Notes: generated from the letters alone by a model not told the origin. Positions 8,182 through 17,131 are shown, counted from the stretch's first letter. The stretch: 64,000 nucleotides of DNA from WLXB01 sp040221475 (GCA_040221475.1 JAVKEJ010000053.1:248001-312000), one strand, 5' to 3'. Numbers and translations: made by a program.

Positions 8182-10271
8182 ATACTCTCTGTTAAGTTAG
8201 CCGTATCGACTGGCAGATGAATACGTATCGTTGTGCCCTTGTCCGGCCCATCGCTCAAGGCTTCAATAGTGCCGCCTTGACCTTCAATAATACCTTTACA
8301 GATGGCCAACCCTAAACCCGTGCCAGCAACTTTCCGGTCACGGGCTTTGACTCGGAAAAACTTATCAAAAACAGCTCCTAAGTCGCTACTGGGGATCCCT
8401 TGCCCCTCATCTTTAACATCGATTAACACATGATCGTTTTGGGCATAGGCTATTACTGTGATTGTTGTATTTGGCTTGGAATATTTACAGGCGTTCTCAA
8501 TCAGGTTCATCAAAACCGTTTCCATCAATACAAAATCAATATTTATGAGAGGGAGCCGTTCCGCCACATCAACATACAGAATGTGTTTTTCCAGGCGCCG
8601 TTGGGCGCTGTCTAACACGGTGCCAATCAGATCGTCGACATCTGCCAATCGGAAAACAGGCACCAGAGCACCAGATTCTACACGAGTCATCTGCAGCAGA
8701 TTGTTGACAAACTTATTAAGACGCTCTGCTTCTTCGAGAATAGTGGAGAGCAATTCTTGGGTAACCTCTGGCGTGTAATTCGATCCATAGGTGATGAGAC
8801 TTGAAGCAGATCCAATTACTGATGCGAGAGGGGTGCCGAAGTCATGGGAAATAGATGATAGAAGCGCGGAGCGAAGACTCTCAGTTTGGGAGATAACGCG
8901 CGCCGCTTCGAGGTCTTGGGTTTGAAGGGCCCGTTCGACCGCGACAGCTGATAGTCGGCAGACGGAATCAAACATGCGACCCGCCTTGGCATCACGAAGT
9001 ATGCTGGTATTGAAGTGCCTAAAAGCAAGAATACCGACCACACCGCGCGCCGTTATCAAGGGCTGAAAGAACGAATTTAGCACTGAGAACTTGTTAGTTC
9101 CCTGACCGCAAGATTGACTATGGGAAAAAGCCCACCGCGCTGCTTCTATTTCATCCAGGTTGAGGCTCGAATCTTCAGGATAGACCGGTTGCAGGACGGT
9201 CGGATCAGTTGCCTTATTTGTGTAATGAGTATCGTCTAAAGACGATAAGTTGGTATCGATTAATTTAGCCTGCTTATGCGGCAGCAGAAGGTGGGTTTCG
9301 GTATCAAACAAGGCTGCGCTTTGTCGTGCGACAGCGGCATAAGTTTCTTCGGGCGTGTCTGATGTAGCGATGTCACGCGTTAACTGGAAAAGGGCACGTG
9401 CCTCGCCCTCGCGTTCTCGGGCAGCTTCAGCCTGATCACGCAACCGCCCTGCCAAGTTACTGGTTATTCCCGCCATGAGGATAAACAGAATCACGAGCAG
9501 AATATTGTCTGGTGAACTAAGGGAAAAAGAAAATGAGGGTGGGACAAAGAAGAAGTCGAAGAGGATAACGCTGACCACCGAAGCAAAAAGCGCTGCCGCA
9601 AAACCATAAGCCGTGGCGCTAAAAATAACAGCCGTCAAAAAGACGATCGATAGATTTTCCGCTGCCATGAGATTCTTAAGCCATTGGATTGAGAGCGCAG
9701 CGATGCATACTCCGAATAGGCTGAGAACGTATTCGTGATACCAGGGCCGATGTTGGTCAAGCCTCCAGGCGAGGTTGCTTTGGGTGTCGTTTGCTTTGGG
9801 AGATTCTTGGATCGCTGTGATGCCTCTATCGTCTGCGATTGCCTTCAAACGCTTAATGACCTTTTGACTCAGGCCAATGTCCCAAGGCCAACGGCGCTTT
9901 GGCCCAAAAACGATGTGACTAGGCTTTTGCTGCTGCCAGTCGTTCGCAATTATTGAAACAGCATCTTTCGGTGTTGTTATGATGAGGCGGGCGTCAAGTC
10001 GCGTCGCAAGTCGTTTAATTTGCTCTGCCTGAGGCGTCATCAAAGCGCTCAACCAGGGCGTCGTCGGCCCGACCAGATAGATCGTTAGTGGTGCGCCAGA
10101 TTCCTTTGCCAGCCAATGCACTTCGTTGACCATACTTACGTCGTAAGCACTTGCTCCGATAATCGCTGCAAAACCGGGATGCGTCGCGTGCTTGCTTTGC
10201 AAAACGTCGCTGCTGGAGACGCGTCGATCCTTGTATGCTGTAACGATCTGATTTGAGTCAGCGCCAGACAT
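8178..10271 (-). CDS. kdpD: KdpD-like sensor histidine kinase lacking the N-terminal KdpD domain
   Basis: Domains in order: a universal-stress-protein-like domain (about residues 32-150), four close membrane helices of the DUF4118 type (about 178-272), a GAF-like region (about 300-450), HisKA with His476 in SSISHDFGTPLA, and a HATPase domain (about 560-690) with NLIENACKYS and DEGQGIP motifs. Canonical KdpD is roughly 900 residues and begins with a conserved Walker-motif KdpD domain before the USP domain. This protein is 697 residues and starts almost at the USP domain, so that input module is missing. AAGGAGG at 10283-10289 precedes the ATG, which supports the short start as real. The gene precedes kdpE with a 4-base overlap. 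Confidence 0.87.
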   Translation of the reverse strand: MSGADSNQIVTAYKDRRVSSSDVLQSKHATHPGFAAIIGASAYDVSMVNEVHWLAKESGAPLTIYLVGPTTPWLSALMTPQAEQIKRLATRLDARLIITTPKDAVSIIANDWQQQKPSHIVFGPKRRWPWDIGLSQKVIKRLKAIADDRGITAIQESPKANDTQSNLAWRLDQHRPWYHEYVLSLFGVCIAALSIQWLKNLMAAENLSIVFLTAVIFSATAYGFAAALFASVVSVILFDFFFVPPSFSFSLSSPDNILLVILFILMAGITSNLAGRLRDQAEAAREREGEARALFQLTRDIATSDTPEETYAAVARQSAALFDTETHLLLPHKQAKLIDTNLSSLDDTHYTNKATDPTVLQPVYPEDSSLNLDEIEAARWAFSHSQSCGQGTNKFSVLNSFFQPLITARGVVGILAFRHFNTSILRDAKAGRMFDSVCRLSAVAVERALQTQDLEAARVISQTESLRSALLSSISHDFGTPLASVIGSASSLITYGSNYTPEVTQELLSTILEEAERLNKFVNNLLQMTRVESGALVPVFRLADVDDLIGTVLDSAQRRLEKHILYVDVAERLPLINIDFVLMETVLMNLIENACKYSKPNTTITVIAYAQNDHVLIDVKDEGQGIPSSDLGAVFDKFFRVKARDRKVAGTGLGLAICKGIIEGQGGTIEALSDGPDKGTTIRIHLPVDTANLTESI

Positions 10272-10398
10272 ATTTCAGTGTGCCTCCTTGCGTCGCTAAC
10301 GATACTTGGATCTGTAGAGGAGGCCATCATATTGCGGCGCGAGGTGTGAAGATAGGTCGATCATTAACGCACTTAATGTCCCTATCGTTGCAGGGCAA

Positions 10399-11208
10399 CT
10401 ATGACGATGTGTCCAGCGTGTTTCTTATGGCACCGAAGATCATGCCTGTCGCAAATAGGGCGGCGGCGGCCAAGACAATTGAAGGCCCTGCCGGAATGTC
10501 CCATTGGTAGGATGCGAACAACCCTAACACCGTTGCAACACATCCTGTAAAGATCGAGGTAAAAGCCATTTGTTCAGGTGTTTTGGAAACATGACGCGCC
10601 GTTGCCGGTGGGATAATCAGCATGGCCGTGATGAGGAGAATACCCACGACTTTCATCGAAATGGCCACCACAATCGCAATGAGAACCACGAAGGCAATTT
10701 CAATATATCGACCAGCAACGCCTTCTGCTCTGGCCATTTCTTCATTCACCGTCAGCGCAACGAGTGGACGCCACAGGAGGGCGATGATAACCGATACGAC
10801 TATAGCGCCCACCCATGTCCACGCGACATCAGCAACAGAGACCGCCAGGATGTCACCAAAGAGATAGGCCATCAGATCAATTCGAACGCCTTGAAGAAAA
10901 GTAACCGCGATCAGGCCGGCCGCGAGTGTCGTGTGTGAAAGTAAACCCAATAGGGTGTCGCTGGACCAATTTCGTCTCTGTTGCAACCAGACGAGAAGAA
11001 GCGCGACGGCAACGCCGGTTGCGACCGTGCCTAGTGTCGGCGCAGTCCCGAGAAAGAAACCAATTGCAACGCCTAAGAGTGCCGCATGTGCGAGTGTGTC
11101 TCCAAAGTAGGCCATGCGCCGCCAAACGACGAAGCAGCCTAATGGCCCGGCAGCAACGGCAACGCCCAGGCCGGCTAAGCTGGCGCGAACCAGAAAGTCA
11201 TCCATCAT
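10399..11208 (-). CDS. znuB: zinc ABC transporter permease ZnuB
   Basis: This 269-residue inner-membrane permease has about eight hydrophobic helices and the ABC-3 family pattern. It opens with LAGLGVAVAAGPLGCFVVWRR, then MAYFGDTLAHAALLGVA, which is diagnostic for metal ABC permeases. The late LLITAMLIIPPATAR segment is the conserved cytoplasmic-loop region. With ZnuC and ZnuA it imports Zn2+ from the periplasm at high affinity. It follows znuC by 20 bases on the same strand, in the order zur-znuC-znuB. The start could be either of two adjacent ATGs. Confidence 0.93.
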   Translation of the reverse strand: MMDDFLVRASLAGLGVAVAAGPLGCFVVWRRMAYFGDTLAHAALLGVAIGFFLGTAPTLGTVATGVAVALLLVWLQQRRNWSSDTLLGLLSHTTLAAGLIAVTFLQGVRIDLMAYLFGDILAVSVADVAWTWVGAIVVSVIIALLWRPLVALTVNEEMARAEGVAGRYIEIAFVVLIAIVVAISMKVVGILLITAMLIIPPATARHVSKTPEQMAFTSIFTGCVATVLGLFASYQWDIPAGPSIVLAAAALFATGMIFGAIRNTLDTSS

Positions 11209-11228
11209 TCAGGCGGTCCTCATCCGTA

Positions 11229-11993
11229 TTAGTGATCATGACCGTGATGGCTATGAAGGACTTCACCATCCGGCCCATGATCGTGATCGTGTTCATGGGT
11301 GTAAACCGCCAGCATATCCGCCGCACTTTGCCCAAAAAGTCTTAGAAACTCGGGATGTCGACTGACTTCTGCCGGTTGCCCTGAACAGCAGATATGATTG
11401 TTAAGACAGTAGACGCGATTGGTTGCAGACATCACAACGTTGAGGTCGTGTGACACCATGATGACGGCACAGGAAAAGCGGTCGCGTGTTTCCTGAATGA
11501 GCCTGTAAAGGTCAATGGCGCCTGCGAGATCGACATTTTGGGTAGGTTCATCAAGCACCAATAACTCCGGATCGCGCAGAATGGCGCGGGCCAACTGCAC
11601 CCGCTGCATCTCGCCACCCGATAGGACATGAATGCTTTTGTCTAAAATGTTGCCCAGCTTGACATGTTCAAGTGCAGCGCTGAGGTCGTTGTCGGTTTTG
11701 CGCTGCGTGAGTGTGAGGAACCGTCTCACGGTCAGGGGAAGGGTGCCGTCAATGATCAATTTCTGAGCCTGATACCCGACAATGAGACCGTCCTTGCGTG
11801 ACACCTTGCCGCTATCAATACTTTCGAGGCCGAGAAGCGCCCGCACGAGCGTAGATTTTCCCGCACCATTGGGGCCGATCAGCGTCACAATTTCACCGGC
11901 CTGAATATCGAGATTCACGTCATTTAAAATGGTTTGATTGCCACGCTTGACAGTCAAGCCTCGGGCTTCGATCAGAGCGTTGGATATATCCAT
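11229..11993 (-). CDS. znuC: zinc ABC transporter ATP-binding protein ZnuC
   Basis: This 254-residue ATPase has Walker A GPNGAGKST near residue 40, signature LSGGEMQRVQLARA near residue 125 and Walker B LLVLDEPTQNVD. The D-loop reads VDLAG and the switch histidine is in VMVSHDLNVV. The tail (about residues 232-254) is rich in His and Asp (HEHDHDHGPDG, then HSHHGHDH), a common zinc-binding decoration of ZnuC proteins. It energises zinc import through ZnuB. It starts seven bases after the zur stop codon and is probably in the same transcript. Confidence 0.95.
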   Translation of the reverse strand: MDISNALIEARGLTVKRGNQTILNDVNLDIQAGEIVTLIGPNGAGKSTLVRALLGLESIDSGKVSRKDGLIVGYQAQKLIIDGTLPLTVRRFLTLTQRKTDNDLSAALEHVKLGNILDKSIHVLSGGEMQRVQLARAILRDPELLVLDEPTQNVDLAGAIDLYRLIQETRDRFSCAVIMVSHDLNVVMSATNRVYCLNNHICCSGQPAEVSRHPEFLRLFGQSAADMLAVYTHEHDHDHGPDGEVLHSHHGHDH

Positions 11994-12000
11994 AAAGCGC

Positions 12001-12474
12001 CTAAGTCTGGGGCAAGCAGTTTGGGCAAATGCCGGAGATTTCTACGACATGCTGGTGAACCTGAAACCCGGCGGATGCCGCTGTTGCTTCTACAGCTTTC
12101 GCAATTGGCTTTGCCTCGACCTCTGCCGCTGTTCCACATTCATCACAAATAAGAAACTGAGCTTCATGGTCATGGGATGGATCAGAGCATCCAATAAAAG
12201 CATTCCTGCTGCTGAGTTTATGGGCAAGCCCGGCCTCCATTAAGAAATCCAGTGCCCGGTAGACAACCATGGGCGCAGGGCGTCGGCCATCATCGGGCAA
12301 CAGGTCTAAAATTTCATAGGCGCCAAGGGGAATATGGCTTTGCCAGAGAATTTCTAAGACCCGGCGGCGTATTTCGGTCAGTCTCAGGCCGCACGCCTTG
12401 CTTTTTTCTTCAGCCGTATTCATCGCTTTTTGAATACAGTGCCGATGATTATGACGAGGAGCAGGAAAACTCAT
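12001..12474 (-). CDS. zur: Fur-family zinc uptake regulator Zur
   Basis: This 157-residue Fur-type repressor has an N-terminal winged helix (LRLTEIRRRVLEIL, then PMVVYRALDFLMEAGLAHKL) and a dimerisation domain with two CxxC pairs (CDEC and CPNC), which hold the structural zinc in Zur and Fur. The neighbouring znuCB and znuA genes mark it as Zur, not Fur. The first 17 residues are His-rich. A second in-frame ATG at 12423 gives a protein starting MNTAEEKSKACG that looks closer to the family's usual start, so the true start is uncertain. It heads the zur-znuC-znuB transcript and probably represses itself and znuA through the palindrome at 12510. Confidence 0.93.
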   Translation of the reverse strand: MSFPAPRHNHRHCIQKAMNTAEEKSKACGLRLTEIRRRVLEILWQSHIPLGAYEILDLLPDDGRRPAPMVVYRALDFLMEAGLAHKLSSRNAFIGCSDPSHDHEAQFLICDECGTAAEVEAKPIAKAVEATAASAGFQVHQHVVEISGICPNCLPQT

Positions 12475-12509
12475 AAGCCCAATACTTTAGCTTGATAAAC
12501 GCATTAAAC

Positions 12510-12522
12510 GTTATGATATAAC
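12510..12522. promoter_or_regulatory. Zur-box-like palindrome between zur and znuA
   Basis: GTTATGATATAAC is a perfect inverted repeat (GTTAT-GAT-ATAAC) in the 83-base gap between the divergent zur and znuA genes. It matches the GTTATNNNATAAC core known for proteobacterial Zur operators. The position lets one bound repressor dimer control both directions. The match rests on consensus recall plus context, with no binding data. Confidence 0.85.
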
Positions 12523-12557
12523 AAAATGTAATTCAAGCTTGCGGGTTTCTCTGTCTT

Positions 12558-13562
12558 ATGTCGTTCCTACGTGCGTTCTTTCGTGTATCTGTTGTTTTCG
12601 CGTCTTTGCTCAGTCCATCGCTGACTTTAGCGCAAGGCGCGCCGCCTGATGTACCTGGCGCTCCGGCTGATGTACTTGGCGCTCCGCCTGATGTCATTGT
12701 GAGTGTCAGACCAATACATTCGCTGGTGACAGCGGTGATGGACGGTGTCGCTGTGCCAAAACTGTTGCTTGGTCGGGGGGAGACCCCGCACGCCTACAAT
12801 CTGACGCCCTCTGATGCGCGCGCCTTAAGCCGGGCGGATATGGTGGTTTGGATTGGTGAGCCACTTGAAACGTTCTTGGAGCGCCCCCTCGCGAATTTGG
12901 CTTCTGATGCTGTGATCCTAGAACTGATTGAGGCACCAGGACTAACTTTGCTGGATAACCGAGATGGCGGCGTGTGGGACTTAAGCGAGAGTGGCGATAC
13001 TCATAAGCACGATCATGATCATGATCATTCACATGATCACGGCCAGATCGATGGGCATATTTGGTTAAGTCCTCAAAATGCGCGCGTTATCGTAAGCTGG
13101 GTTGCGCAAGCGTTGGGCGCGCTAGACCCCTCGAATGCCGCACAATACAAAAACAACGCGGTTGCGCTTACCGCGCTCTTACAGACAATGGAAAATGATA
13201 TTCGGGCAACTTTAGCGCCGGTCACACGCCAACCTTTCCTCACCGCCCATGATGCGTTGCAGTATTTTGATCGATATTTTGATTTATCTGCGGTCGGGGC
13301 GATCGCGGTTACGCCAGACCGCGCGCCGAGCGCGAAGCGGCTTGCCGAAATCCGCGATCATGCGCAGGCGTTGGGCTCATTGTGCATACTCACTGAACCG
13401 GGGTTTGAGCCTGGGGTTATGCGCGTCATTGAGGAGTCCGCAGACGTAAGTGTCGGCAGAGTTGATCCTTTGGGTGTAGAGATCGAGCCGGGCCGAACTT
13501 TGTATATAGACCTCATGACTGGAATTGCCGGGGCGCTTGTTGAGTGTCTGCAAAACAGATAG
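12558..13562 (+). CDS. znuA: zinc ABC transporter substrate-binding protein ZnuA
   Basis: This 334-residue periplasmic protein has a signal peptide (hydrophobic residues 8-25, cleavage after LAQ). Cluster A-I metal-binding features include His54 in RPIHSLV, His78 in GETPHAY and His167 in IDGHIWLSP. A His/Asp loop lies at about residues 148-162 (THKHDHDHDHSHDH) and is typical of ZnuA. It captures Zn2+ and delivers it to ZnuBC. An unusual three-fold GAPPDV-type heptapeptide repeat lies just after the signal peptide (residues 27-47). The gene is divergent from zur across the Zur box. The ribosome-binding site is weak. Confidence 0.94.
   Translation: MSFLRAFFRVSVVFASLLSPSLTLAQGAPPDVPGAPADVLGAPPDVIVSVRPIHSLVTAVMDGVAVPKLLLGRGETPHAYNLTPSDARALSRADMVVWIGEPLETFLERPLANLASDAVILELIEAPGLTLLDNRDGGVWDLSESGDTHKHDHDHDHSHDHGQIDGHIWLSPQNARVIVSWVAQALGALDPSNAAQYKNNAVALTALLQTMENDIRATLAPVTRQPFLTAHDALQYFDRYFDLSAVGAIAVTPDRAPSAKRLAEIRDHAQALGSLCILTEPGFEPGVMRVIEESADVSVGRVDPLGVEIEPGRTLYIDLMTGIAGALVECLQNR
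12636..12698 (+). repeat. three in-frame 21-bp tandem repeats inside znuA
   Basis: Units at 12636-12656, 12657-12677 and 12678-12698 encode GAPPDVP, GAPADVL and GAPPDVI. They differ at only a few bases. They extend the mature N-terminus with a Pro-rich linker right after the predicted signal peptide cleavage site. Copy number could vary by replication slippage without breaking the frame. Confidence 0.85.
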
Positions 13563-13569
13563 GCGAATT

Positions 13570-14283
13570 TTAGCTCTTGCTTTTCCCGCCGCGAACAACG
13601 GTTTCTTGGTCTCTGTTATTGTCCAATTTAAACCGGTGTCCGAACAGGGTGAGCGTTAGCGCATGATCTGGGCCTTCGCCGACCGCGCGATAACGCTTCT
13701 GAAATTCTTCCTCCGAGAGATCACTCGGCAATTGACACAAATCTTCAAAGTCTTTGCGTGTGCGGGCGCGTCCGGACCAGACCTCTCCGGATGGCACCAG
13801 GGGGGCCTCTAAGTTCAAAAGGTCAGGGGCTAATCGCGCGAAGAGTTTAGTGACACATTCAAAGGCCAGGGTGTCGGCAGCAAGACGGTCTGCCCACGGC
13901 ATGAGTGAGGCGAGGTGCGTGCCAACAATCTCTCCACCATCCACTTGTTCGGTCATGCGGTGTGCTGTGGCGCCAAAAATCTCTGCGCCATCGTAAATGG
14001 CAAAGCAGGAGGGGAACAAACCTGGGTAGGCGGGCGGACCAGGATGAAAGTTATAGGCCCCGCTTGAGAGCGCTTTCAGCACCGGGTTTGGGATGATTAC
14101 GCCCGTGCAAAAGGCCACCAGTCTGCAAGGTCCAGTGACATTGGACAGGGCTGTTTCGATGTCTTGAAGGGTTTCGGCGGTCTTGATCTGAGGTTTATGA
14201 GGAAAATTAAGGCTCTCTATGACGGCTTCTAAAGTCGCCAGAAACCCAGGCTCAGTAAGGATAATGAGGGTTGATTGGTTCAT
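13570..14283 (-). CDS. formyltransferase-fold protein (methionyl-tRNA formyltransferase-like)
   Basis: This 237-residue protein has the formyl_transf_N pattern: Asn78 and His80 in YNFHPGPPAYPG and Asp115 in EQVDGGEIV, the catalytic Asn-His-Asp triad of 10-formyltetrahydrofolate-dependent transferases. It lacks the C-terminal tRNA-binding domain of Fmt (about 310 residues), so it is more likely to act on a small molecule or sugar nucleotide. The natural acceptor is unknown. It is transcribed alone, converging with znuA (7-base gap) and divergent from the suf operon. Confidence 0.78.
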   Translation of the reverse strand: MNQSTLIILTEPGFLATLEAVIESLNFPHKPQIKTAETLQDIETALSNVTGPCRLVAFCTGVIIPNPVLKALSSGAYNFHPGPPAYPGLFPSCFAIYDGAEIFGATAHRMTEQVDGGEIVGTHLASLMPWADRLAADTLAFECVTKLFARLAPDLLNLEAPLVPSGEVWSGRARTRKDFEDLCQLPSDLSEEEFQKRYRAVGEGPDHALTLTLFGHRFKLDNNRDQETVVRGGKSKS

Positions 14284-14361
14284 ATCGCTACCTTAGTTAA
14301 TCTGGCCTCTGCCAGCCAACACTCTTGAAATTACAGCCAGCCTTAACTACAAACAGTATAT

Positions 14362-14386
14362 AAATCAGACCTTTTTAGTCTGAGTT
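14362..14386. promoter_or_regulatory. probable Rrf2/SufR operator upstream of the suf operon
   Basis: AAATCAGAC and GTCTGAGTT form an inverted repeat with a 7-base AT-rich centre; TCAGAC/GTCTGA is exact and the outer arms match at two of three bases. It lies 16 bases before the GTG start of the Rrf2-family regulator gene. The shape resembles the palindromic IscR/SufR-type operators that let the regulator repress its own operon when clusters are plentiful. Assignment is by position and symmetry. Confidence 0.65.
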
Positions 14387-14402
14387 TTAAGGTGAGCAAA
14401 TA

Positions 14403-14885
14403 GTGTTTAAAGTCAACAAGTTAACAGACTATGCGACGGTTGTGCTGATTGATATGGCGCGAAACAGGAAAGTTCATCCTACCCAAGCTATTTCAGATAG
14501 CACCGGCATTCCACTTCCGACCGTAGCAAAGCTGATGAAGCACCTCGTAAAGTCTGGTCTTGTGGTGTCCCACCGGGGCGTGCACGGCGGGTACCGTCTG
14601 ATGCGCCCAGCCTCTGAAACCACCATCGCTGATGTTATAGAGGCCGTAGAAGGGCCGATTGCGCTCACAGCGTGTGTAGAGACGTCGGATGAGCACTGTG
14701 GGTATGAAAGTTTATGCGCGGCCAGTGGCAAATGGAATCGCGTGAATAGAGCCGTCACAAACGCTTTGAAAGAAGTGACACTGGCCGAAATGATGGATGA
14801 TCTGAGTGGATCAAGCCCATTTGCGGTCATGGCCGATGGGGGAGAGACCTCTTCAGCATCGGCAAAGCAAGATGAGGTGCACTAA
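14403..14885 (+). CDS. sufR: Rrf2-family Fe-S cluster-sensing regulator of the suf operon (IscR/SufR-like)
   Basis: This 160-residue Rrf2 protein has an N-terminal winged helix (KLTDYATVVLIDMAR, then PTVAKLMKHLVKSGLVVS and HRGVHGGYRL). Three cysteines, Cys91, Cys99 and Cys105 (CVETSDEHCGYESLC), match the cluster ligands of IscR-type sensors. It would bind an Fe-S cluster and adjust suf transcription to demand or oxidative stress. It starts with GTG behind AAGGTGAGC. sufB begins two bases after its stop codon, so it is the first gene of the operon. The symbol is by role; some annotations call this gene iscR. Confidence 0.92.
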   Translation: MFKVNKLTDYATVVLIDMARNRKVHPTQAISDSTGIPLPTVAKLMKHLVKSGLVVSHRGVHGGYRLMRPASETTIADVIEAVEGPIALTACVETSDEHCGYESLCAASGKWNRVNRAVTNALKEVTLAEMMDDLSGSSPFAVMADGGETSSASAKQDEVH

Positions 14886-14887
14886 CA

Positions 14888-16342
14888 ATGGTTGCGACCA
14901 AACAAACTGTTGATGCTGTTCGGGATGTTGAAACCTACAAGCACGGTTGGTCTACGGATATTGAGTCTGATATGGCCCCTAAGGGCCTCAGTGAAGATAT
15001 TGTCCGTTTTATCTCGGCCAAAAAAGAAGAGCCGGAGTGGATGCTTGAAGCGCGTCTGAAAGCCTATCGGTATTGGCTGACGATCCAAGACGAAGAACCA
15101 ACCTGGGCAAAGGTCTCTTACCCAAAAATTGATTATCAAGACGCGTACTATTATGCCGCACCCAAGTTAGAGGACGGACCAAAGAGTCTTGATGAGGTCG
15201 ATCCAAAACTCCTGGAGACATACGAAAAGCTTGGCATTCCGTTGCGCGAACAAGAAATGCTGGCGGGTGTGGCTGTTGATGCCGTGTTTGACAGTGTTTC
15301 GGTGGCTACGACCTATAAGAAAAAGCTCAATGAGCTTGGCGTGATCTTCTGCTCTATGTCGGAAGCGATCAAAAATCATCCGGAGTTGGTGCAAAAGTAT
15401 TTGGGTTCGGTTGTTCCGTACAGCGACAACTTTTTTGCAACATTAAACTGTGCCGTTTTTACCGATGGCTCCTTTGTCTACATCCCAAAGGGCTTGCGTT
15501 GCCCCATGGAGTTATCCACGTACTTCCGCATTAACGAAAAGAACACAGGGCAATTTGAACGCACGCTGATTATTGCTGATGAAGGCTCCTACGTGAGCTA
15601 CTTGGAAGGCTGTACGGCACCGCAGAGAGATGAAAACCAACTCCACGCGGCTGTTGTTGAATTGATTGCGCTTGATGATGCTGAAATCAAATATTCAACT
15701 GTCCAGAACTGGTATCCCGGTGATGAGGATGGCAAGGGCGGCATTTATAACTTCGTGACCAAACGCGCCGCGTGCCGTGGGCGCAACTCTAAAGTCATGT
15801 GGACTCAGGTCGAGACTGGCTCCGCTGTGACATGGAAGTATCCGAGCTGTATTTTGCAAGGGGATAATTCCGTTGGGGAGTTTTATTCCGTCGCCATTAC
15901 AAACAACAAACAGCAGGCTGATACCGGCACTAAGATGATCCATTTGGGCAAAAACACCCGCTCCAAGATTATCGCAAAGGGTATTTCTGCGGGCCGTTCA
16001 GACAGTACCTATCGTGGGCTCGTGCGCATTCAACCGAAGGCCGATGGCGCACGGAACTTTACCCAGTGCGACAGCTTGCTGATTGGTGATCAATGTGGGG
16101 CACATACAATTCCTTACATTGAAAGCCGCAATCCCACAGCGCAGACAGAACATGAAGCAACGACCTCAACCATCAGTGATGATCAGATGTTTTATTGCCA
16201 GCAGCGCGGCTTGAATCCTGAAGAGTCGGTGTCCCTTATTGTGAACGGCTTCTGCAAGGAAGTTCTACAAACGTTACCCATGGAATTCGCTGTCGAGGCG
16301 CAGAAGCTGGTCGGCATTAGTTTGGAAGGAAGTGTTGGTTAA
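14888..16342 (+). CDS. sufB: Fe-S cluster assembly protein SufB
   Basis: This 484-residue scaffold subunit of the SufBCD complex is where Fe-S clusters are built. The beta-helix core contains YIPKGLRCPMELSTYFRIN and the AEGSYVSYLEGCTAP-like stretch (DEGSYVSYLEGCTAP). The C-terminal region has RNPTAQTEHEATTS and QQRGLNPEES, all highly conserved in SufB. Length is normal. It sits two bases after the regulator gene and 30 bases before sufC. Confidence 0.97.
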   Translation: MVATKQTVDAVRDVETYKHGWSTDIESDMAPKGLSEDIVRFISAKKEEPEWMLEARLKAYRYWLTIQDEEPTWAKVSYPKIDYQDAYYYAAPKLEDGPKSLDEVDPKLLETYEKLGIPLREQEMLAGVAVDAVFDSVSVATTYKKKLNELGVIFCSMSEAIKNHPELVQKYLGSVVPYSDNFFATLNCAVFTDGSFVYIPKGLRCPMELSTYFRINEKNTGQFERTLIIADEGSYVSYLEGCTAPQRDENQLHAAVVELIALDDAEIKYSTVQNWYPGDEDGKGGIYNFVTKRAACRGRNSKVMWTQVETGSAVTWKYPSCILQGDNSVGEFYSVAITNNKQQADTGTKMIHLGKNTRSKIIAKGISAGRSDSTYRGLVRIQPKADGARNFTQCDSLLIGDQCGAHTIPYIESRNPTAQTEHEATTSTISDDQMFYCQQRGLNPEESVSLIVNGFCKEVLQTLPMEFAVEAQKLVGISLEGSVG

Positions 16343-16372
16343 TCCCCCGCACTTAAGTAAAGAGTTATACGT

Positions 16373-17131
16373 ATGTCACTTATTGAAATTAAAGACCTTC
16401 ACGTCTCCGTTGATGACAAGGAGATTCTGAAAGGGATTAACCTGACAATGAACGGCGGCGAGGTCCATGCAATCATGGGGCCGAATGGAACCGGCAAGAG
16501 CACATTGTCGTATGTGTTGGCTGGCCGTAAGGGCTACGAAGTAACAAAGGGAAGTGTGTCCTTTGATGGTAAAGACCTGCTCGAGATGGAAGCGGATGAG
16601 CGAGCAAGGGCCGGTGTCTTTTTGGCGTTTCAATACCCCTTGGAAATTCCTGGGGTTGCAACGTCGACCTTCTTAAAAACCGCTTTGAATGCAAAAAGAC
16701 GCGAAAGCGGTCTCGATGAGATCGACGCGATGGAATTTCTCAATCTTATCAAGGCAAAGACTAAAGAACTTGAGATGCCTTACGAGATGATCAAGCGCCA
16801 ATTGAATGTAGGGTTCTCGGGCGGTGAAAAGAAACGTGCTGAAGTTTTGCAGATGAGTTTGTTGGAGCCCAAGTTTGCCATTCTGGATGAGACAGATTCT
16901 GGTCTAGATATTGATGCCCTAAAAATTGTGTCCAATGGTGTAAACGCCTTGCGCGACCCGGAGCGCGCTTTTTTGGTAATCACGCATTACCAGCGCCTTC
17001 TGAAGTACATTGTCCCTGATTTTGTCCATGTGATTGTTGATGGAAAAATTGTGGAAAGCGGCGATAAGTCATTGGCTGAAGTTTTGGAAGCTGAGGGTTA
17101 TGCTCGCTTCGAAAAACGTGCAGCAGCTTAA
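16373..17131 (+). CDS. sufC: Fe-S cluster assembly ATPase SufC
   Basis: This 252-residue ABC-type ATPase powers conformational changes in SufBCD. Walker A is GPNGTGKST near residue 37, the signature is GFSGGEKKRAEVLQM and Walker B is FAILDETDSGLDID, with the DETDSGLDID form specific to SufC. A conserved ITHYQRLL follows. It lies between sufB and sufD in the usual order, with a 14-base gap to sufD. Confidence 0.97.
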   Translation: MSLIEIKDLHVSVDDKEILKGINLTMNGGEVHAIMGPNGTGKSTLSYVLAGRKGYEVTKGSVSFDGKDLLEMEADERARAGVFLAFQYPLEIPGVATSTFLKTALNAKRRESGLDEIDAMEFLNLIKAKTKELEMPYEMIKRQLNVGFSGGEKKRAEVLQMSLLEPKFAILDETDSGLDIDALKIVSNGVNALRDPERAFLVITHYQRLLKYIVPDFVHVIVDGKIVESGDKSLAEVLEAEGYARFEKRAAA

